A stretch of DNA of 13,074 nucleotides from positions 1 through 13,074 of the forward strand of contig CALZLL010000021.1 in NCBI GenBank assembly GCA_945788325.1. Direction: 5' to 3'. This document shows, in pieces, positions 11,944 to 13,074 of this stretch. Made by a program: the position numbers and the translations under genes. Source of the DNA: an uncultured Clostridium sp. GTDB lineage: Bacteria > Bacillota_I > Bacilli_A > RF39 > UBA660. How positions within the stretch are numbered: position 1 is the first letter of the stretch; the number at the start of each line of letters is the position of its first letter. The notes beneath the pieces are model-generated. The model made no database searches. It was not told the DNA's origin and saw only the letters and a list, made by a program, of their open reading frames with translations.

Positions 11944-13074
11944 CTTCTTCACCACCTAAAATTTTAACTTCATCAACTGAAGCATAATTTATAAATGAAC
12001 CAGCTTCTTTTCTTGTAATATCAAATGCTACGGTTAAATATTTTTTTTCGTTTTCTTTTATTAGTTCATTTTCTAAGGTTCTATTATAAAGGATACCATC
12101 CTCAGACATTTCCCATCCTTTATTTTCAGAATATTCTGAATTAAAACTCATTCCATCAGGAATTTGCTCTGTTACTCTAGTTATATATCCTGGATAATAT
12201 TTAACATTTTCAAGTTCTATAGTATAAATTACTTTTATATGTAAATTATTTATATTTTTAACATCTAACTTAGCTAATTTTGTATTTCCATAATCGTATT
12301 TTGTTACAACACCTAAAGCATTTGTAACTTCTGCTCTTGTAATATATTTATTAACGTTTATTTTAAATTTTCTTTTTAAAGATAAACCTAGATTTATGTT
12401 TCTAATAACTCTTGTTTCTTTTTCAACGGATAATAAATCTGTTCTGACAATAGCTGGTACTTCTAACTCATCATCACTTAAAGGTAATGAATTATCAGTT
12501 GTCTCAATCGCTTTAAATACTGATAATCTTGATTTATCATAAAAATTATCGGATGGACTATTAGTTAACCCATATTTATCTGTATTAAATTCTGCAACTA
12601 CATAATAATTTCCTTCTGATAAGCCTCTAAAAATGTATTTTCCATTTTCATCTGGTGTTGTAGTTTGCAATAATTCATCAGACGAATTATACAATTTAAG
12701 CGATACTGTTGATATTTTAAGCTCGTCGTTATCCATAACACCATCAAAGTTAAAATCTTCCCAAACAGTACCTGTTAGTTCCTTGTCGACTACTTCTACA
12801 CTTGCTTTTTTAAAGCTTATATAATCAGATTCCAAATACGTTAAGAATGATTTAATTATATATTTATCTCCAGCATGATTTCCAAGAGTATTAACTTTTA
12901 TTTTTGTTTCAAGATTTCCATGCGCTACCAAATCTCCATATGAAACTTTATAAGCGGTAAACCCTGAATAATGACCAGATGAATTTTTAAAATCAGAACA
13001 TGGTTGCCAAATAATTTCCGAAACAAGATTTCCGTTTGTAACCTTACTTGCTGGATCACTTGTACAAACAGCAT
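11933..13074 (-). CDS. extracellular protein with SdrD-B-like and DUF11-like domains (C-terminal 379 aa; start lies beyond the right edge)
   Basis: Large exported protein of which only the C-terminal 379 residues are visible; the frame is open to base 13074 and continues outside. The TTG at 12931 is not a believable start, since the frame runs on upstream with similar protein-like sequence. Visible residues: about 1-95 a beta-rich domain (with Cys near 3 and 25), about 96-185 an SdrD-B-like domain starting LTGTVWEDFNFDGVMDNDE, whose Asp/Asn loop suits Ca binding, ending in ENGKYIFRGLSEGNYYV; then about 225-375 a DUF11-like domain (INKY-type start, VIYTIELENVKYYPGYITRV, IPDGMSFNSE). It stops at GGEEDEN with no membrane helix or sorting signal. 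The stop overlaps the start region of the thioester/CnaB gene, so both are made from one transcript and may act together at the surface. This is inference. Confidence 0.75.
   Translation of the reverse strand, partial: AVCTSDPASKVTNGNLVSEIIWQPCSDFKNSSGHYSGFTAYKVSYGDLVAHGNLETKIKVNTLGNHAGDKYIIKSFLTYLESDYISFKKASVEVVDKELTGTVWEDFNFDGVMDNDELKISTVSLKLYNSSDELLQTTTPDENGKYIFRGLSEGNYYVVAEFNTDKYGLTNSPSDNFYDKSRLSVFKAIETTDNSLPLSDDELEVPAIVRTDLLSVEKETRVIRNINLGLSLKRKFKINVNKYITRAEVTNALGVVTKYDYGNTKLAKLDVKNINNLHIKVIYTIELENVKYYPGYITRVTEQIPDGMSFNSEYSENKGWEMSEDGILYNRTLENELIKENEKKYLTVAFDITRKEAGSFINYASVDEVKILGGEEDEN

Noticed and set aside
11944..11955. GTG starts at 11955 and 11952 for the adhesin gene
   Set aside because: They lie in or before the AGGTGG site that is correctly spaced for the ATG at 11943, which begins a normal signal peptide.
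12931..12931. Start of the DUF11-like gene at a TTG at 12931
   Set aside because: The frame remains open and protein-like to the window edge and the TTG has no convincing context, so the gene is treated as partial.

Overview
The window is AT-rich, with every convincing gene on the minus strand (transcribed from high to low coordinates). It carries the conserved sigH-secE-nusG-rplKA-rplJL-ybxB-rpoB ribosome/RNA-polymerase block of Bacillota. Upstream of that block lie sporulation and division genes (spoVG, yabP, yabQ, divIC), and upstream of those two surface-protein genes. Low GC, Bacillus-like synteny, endospore genes, Gram-positive-type adhesin domains and a Mollicutes-like RpoB rifampicin site suggest an uncultured, possibly gut, member of Bacilli close to the Mollicutes/Erysipelotrichia/RF39-like lineages. 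The lineage is inference. TGA acts as a stop (sigH, mrnC, yabQ) and Trp is coded by TGG, so the standard bacterial code applies.

Layout in transcription order. (1) 13074-9691: the 3' part of a large SdrD-B/DUF11-like extracellular protein overlaps by 11 nt a 750-aa protein with a thioester domain and three CnaB domains. That second protein has a membrane anchor but no LPxTG motif. (2) 9621-9364: spoVG between its own promoter and terminator. (3) 9320-8418: yabP-yabQ with a possible sigma-E promoter, then divIC with its own sigma-A promoter. (4) 8356-6641: mrnC-rlmB-sigH. (5) 6562-5803: secE-nusG. (6) 5638-4437: rplK-rplA, each gene preceded by an RNA motif resembling the 23S rRNA binding site of protein L1. 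(7) 4231-3340: rplJ-rplL behind an L10-type leader with an attenuator. (8) 3268-2354: ybxB and an unrecognised 95-aa gene. (9) 2189-1: the N-terminal 729 codons of rpoB; the gene runs off the left edge.

The translation and transcription block shows three probable layers of autogenous or local control: two L1-like sites, the L10 leader, and several promoters tucked into preceding stop codons or terminators. Most intergenic gaps are under 160 bp and no gap exceeds 300 bp. Relative to Bacillus subtilis gene order, rae1/yacP (between rlmB and sigH) and rpmG (between sigH and secE) are absent, and yabP-yabQ-divIC is joined directly to mrnC-rlmB-sigH.

The points most worth checking are the tandem L1-like leaders, the Asn in the rifampicin pocket of RpoB, the thioester adhesin with a degenerate sorting signal, the candidate sigma-E promoter inside the spoVG terminator, and the dyad over the rplK promoter. 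I saw no mobile element, CRISPR array, tRNA or rRNA.
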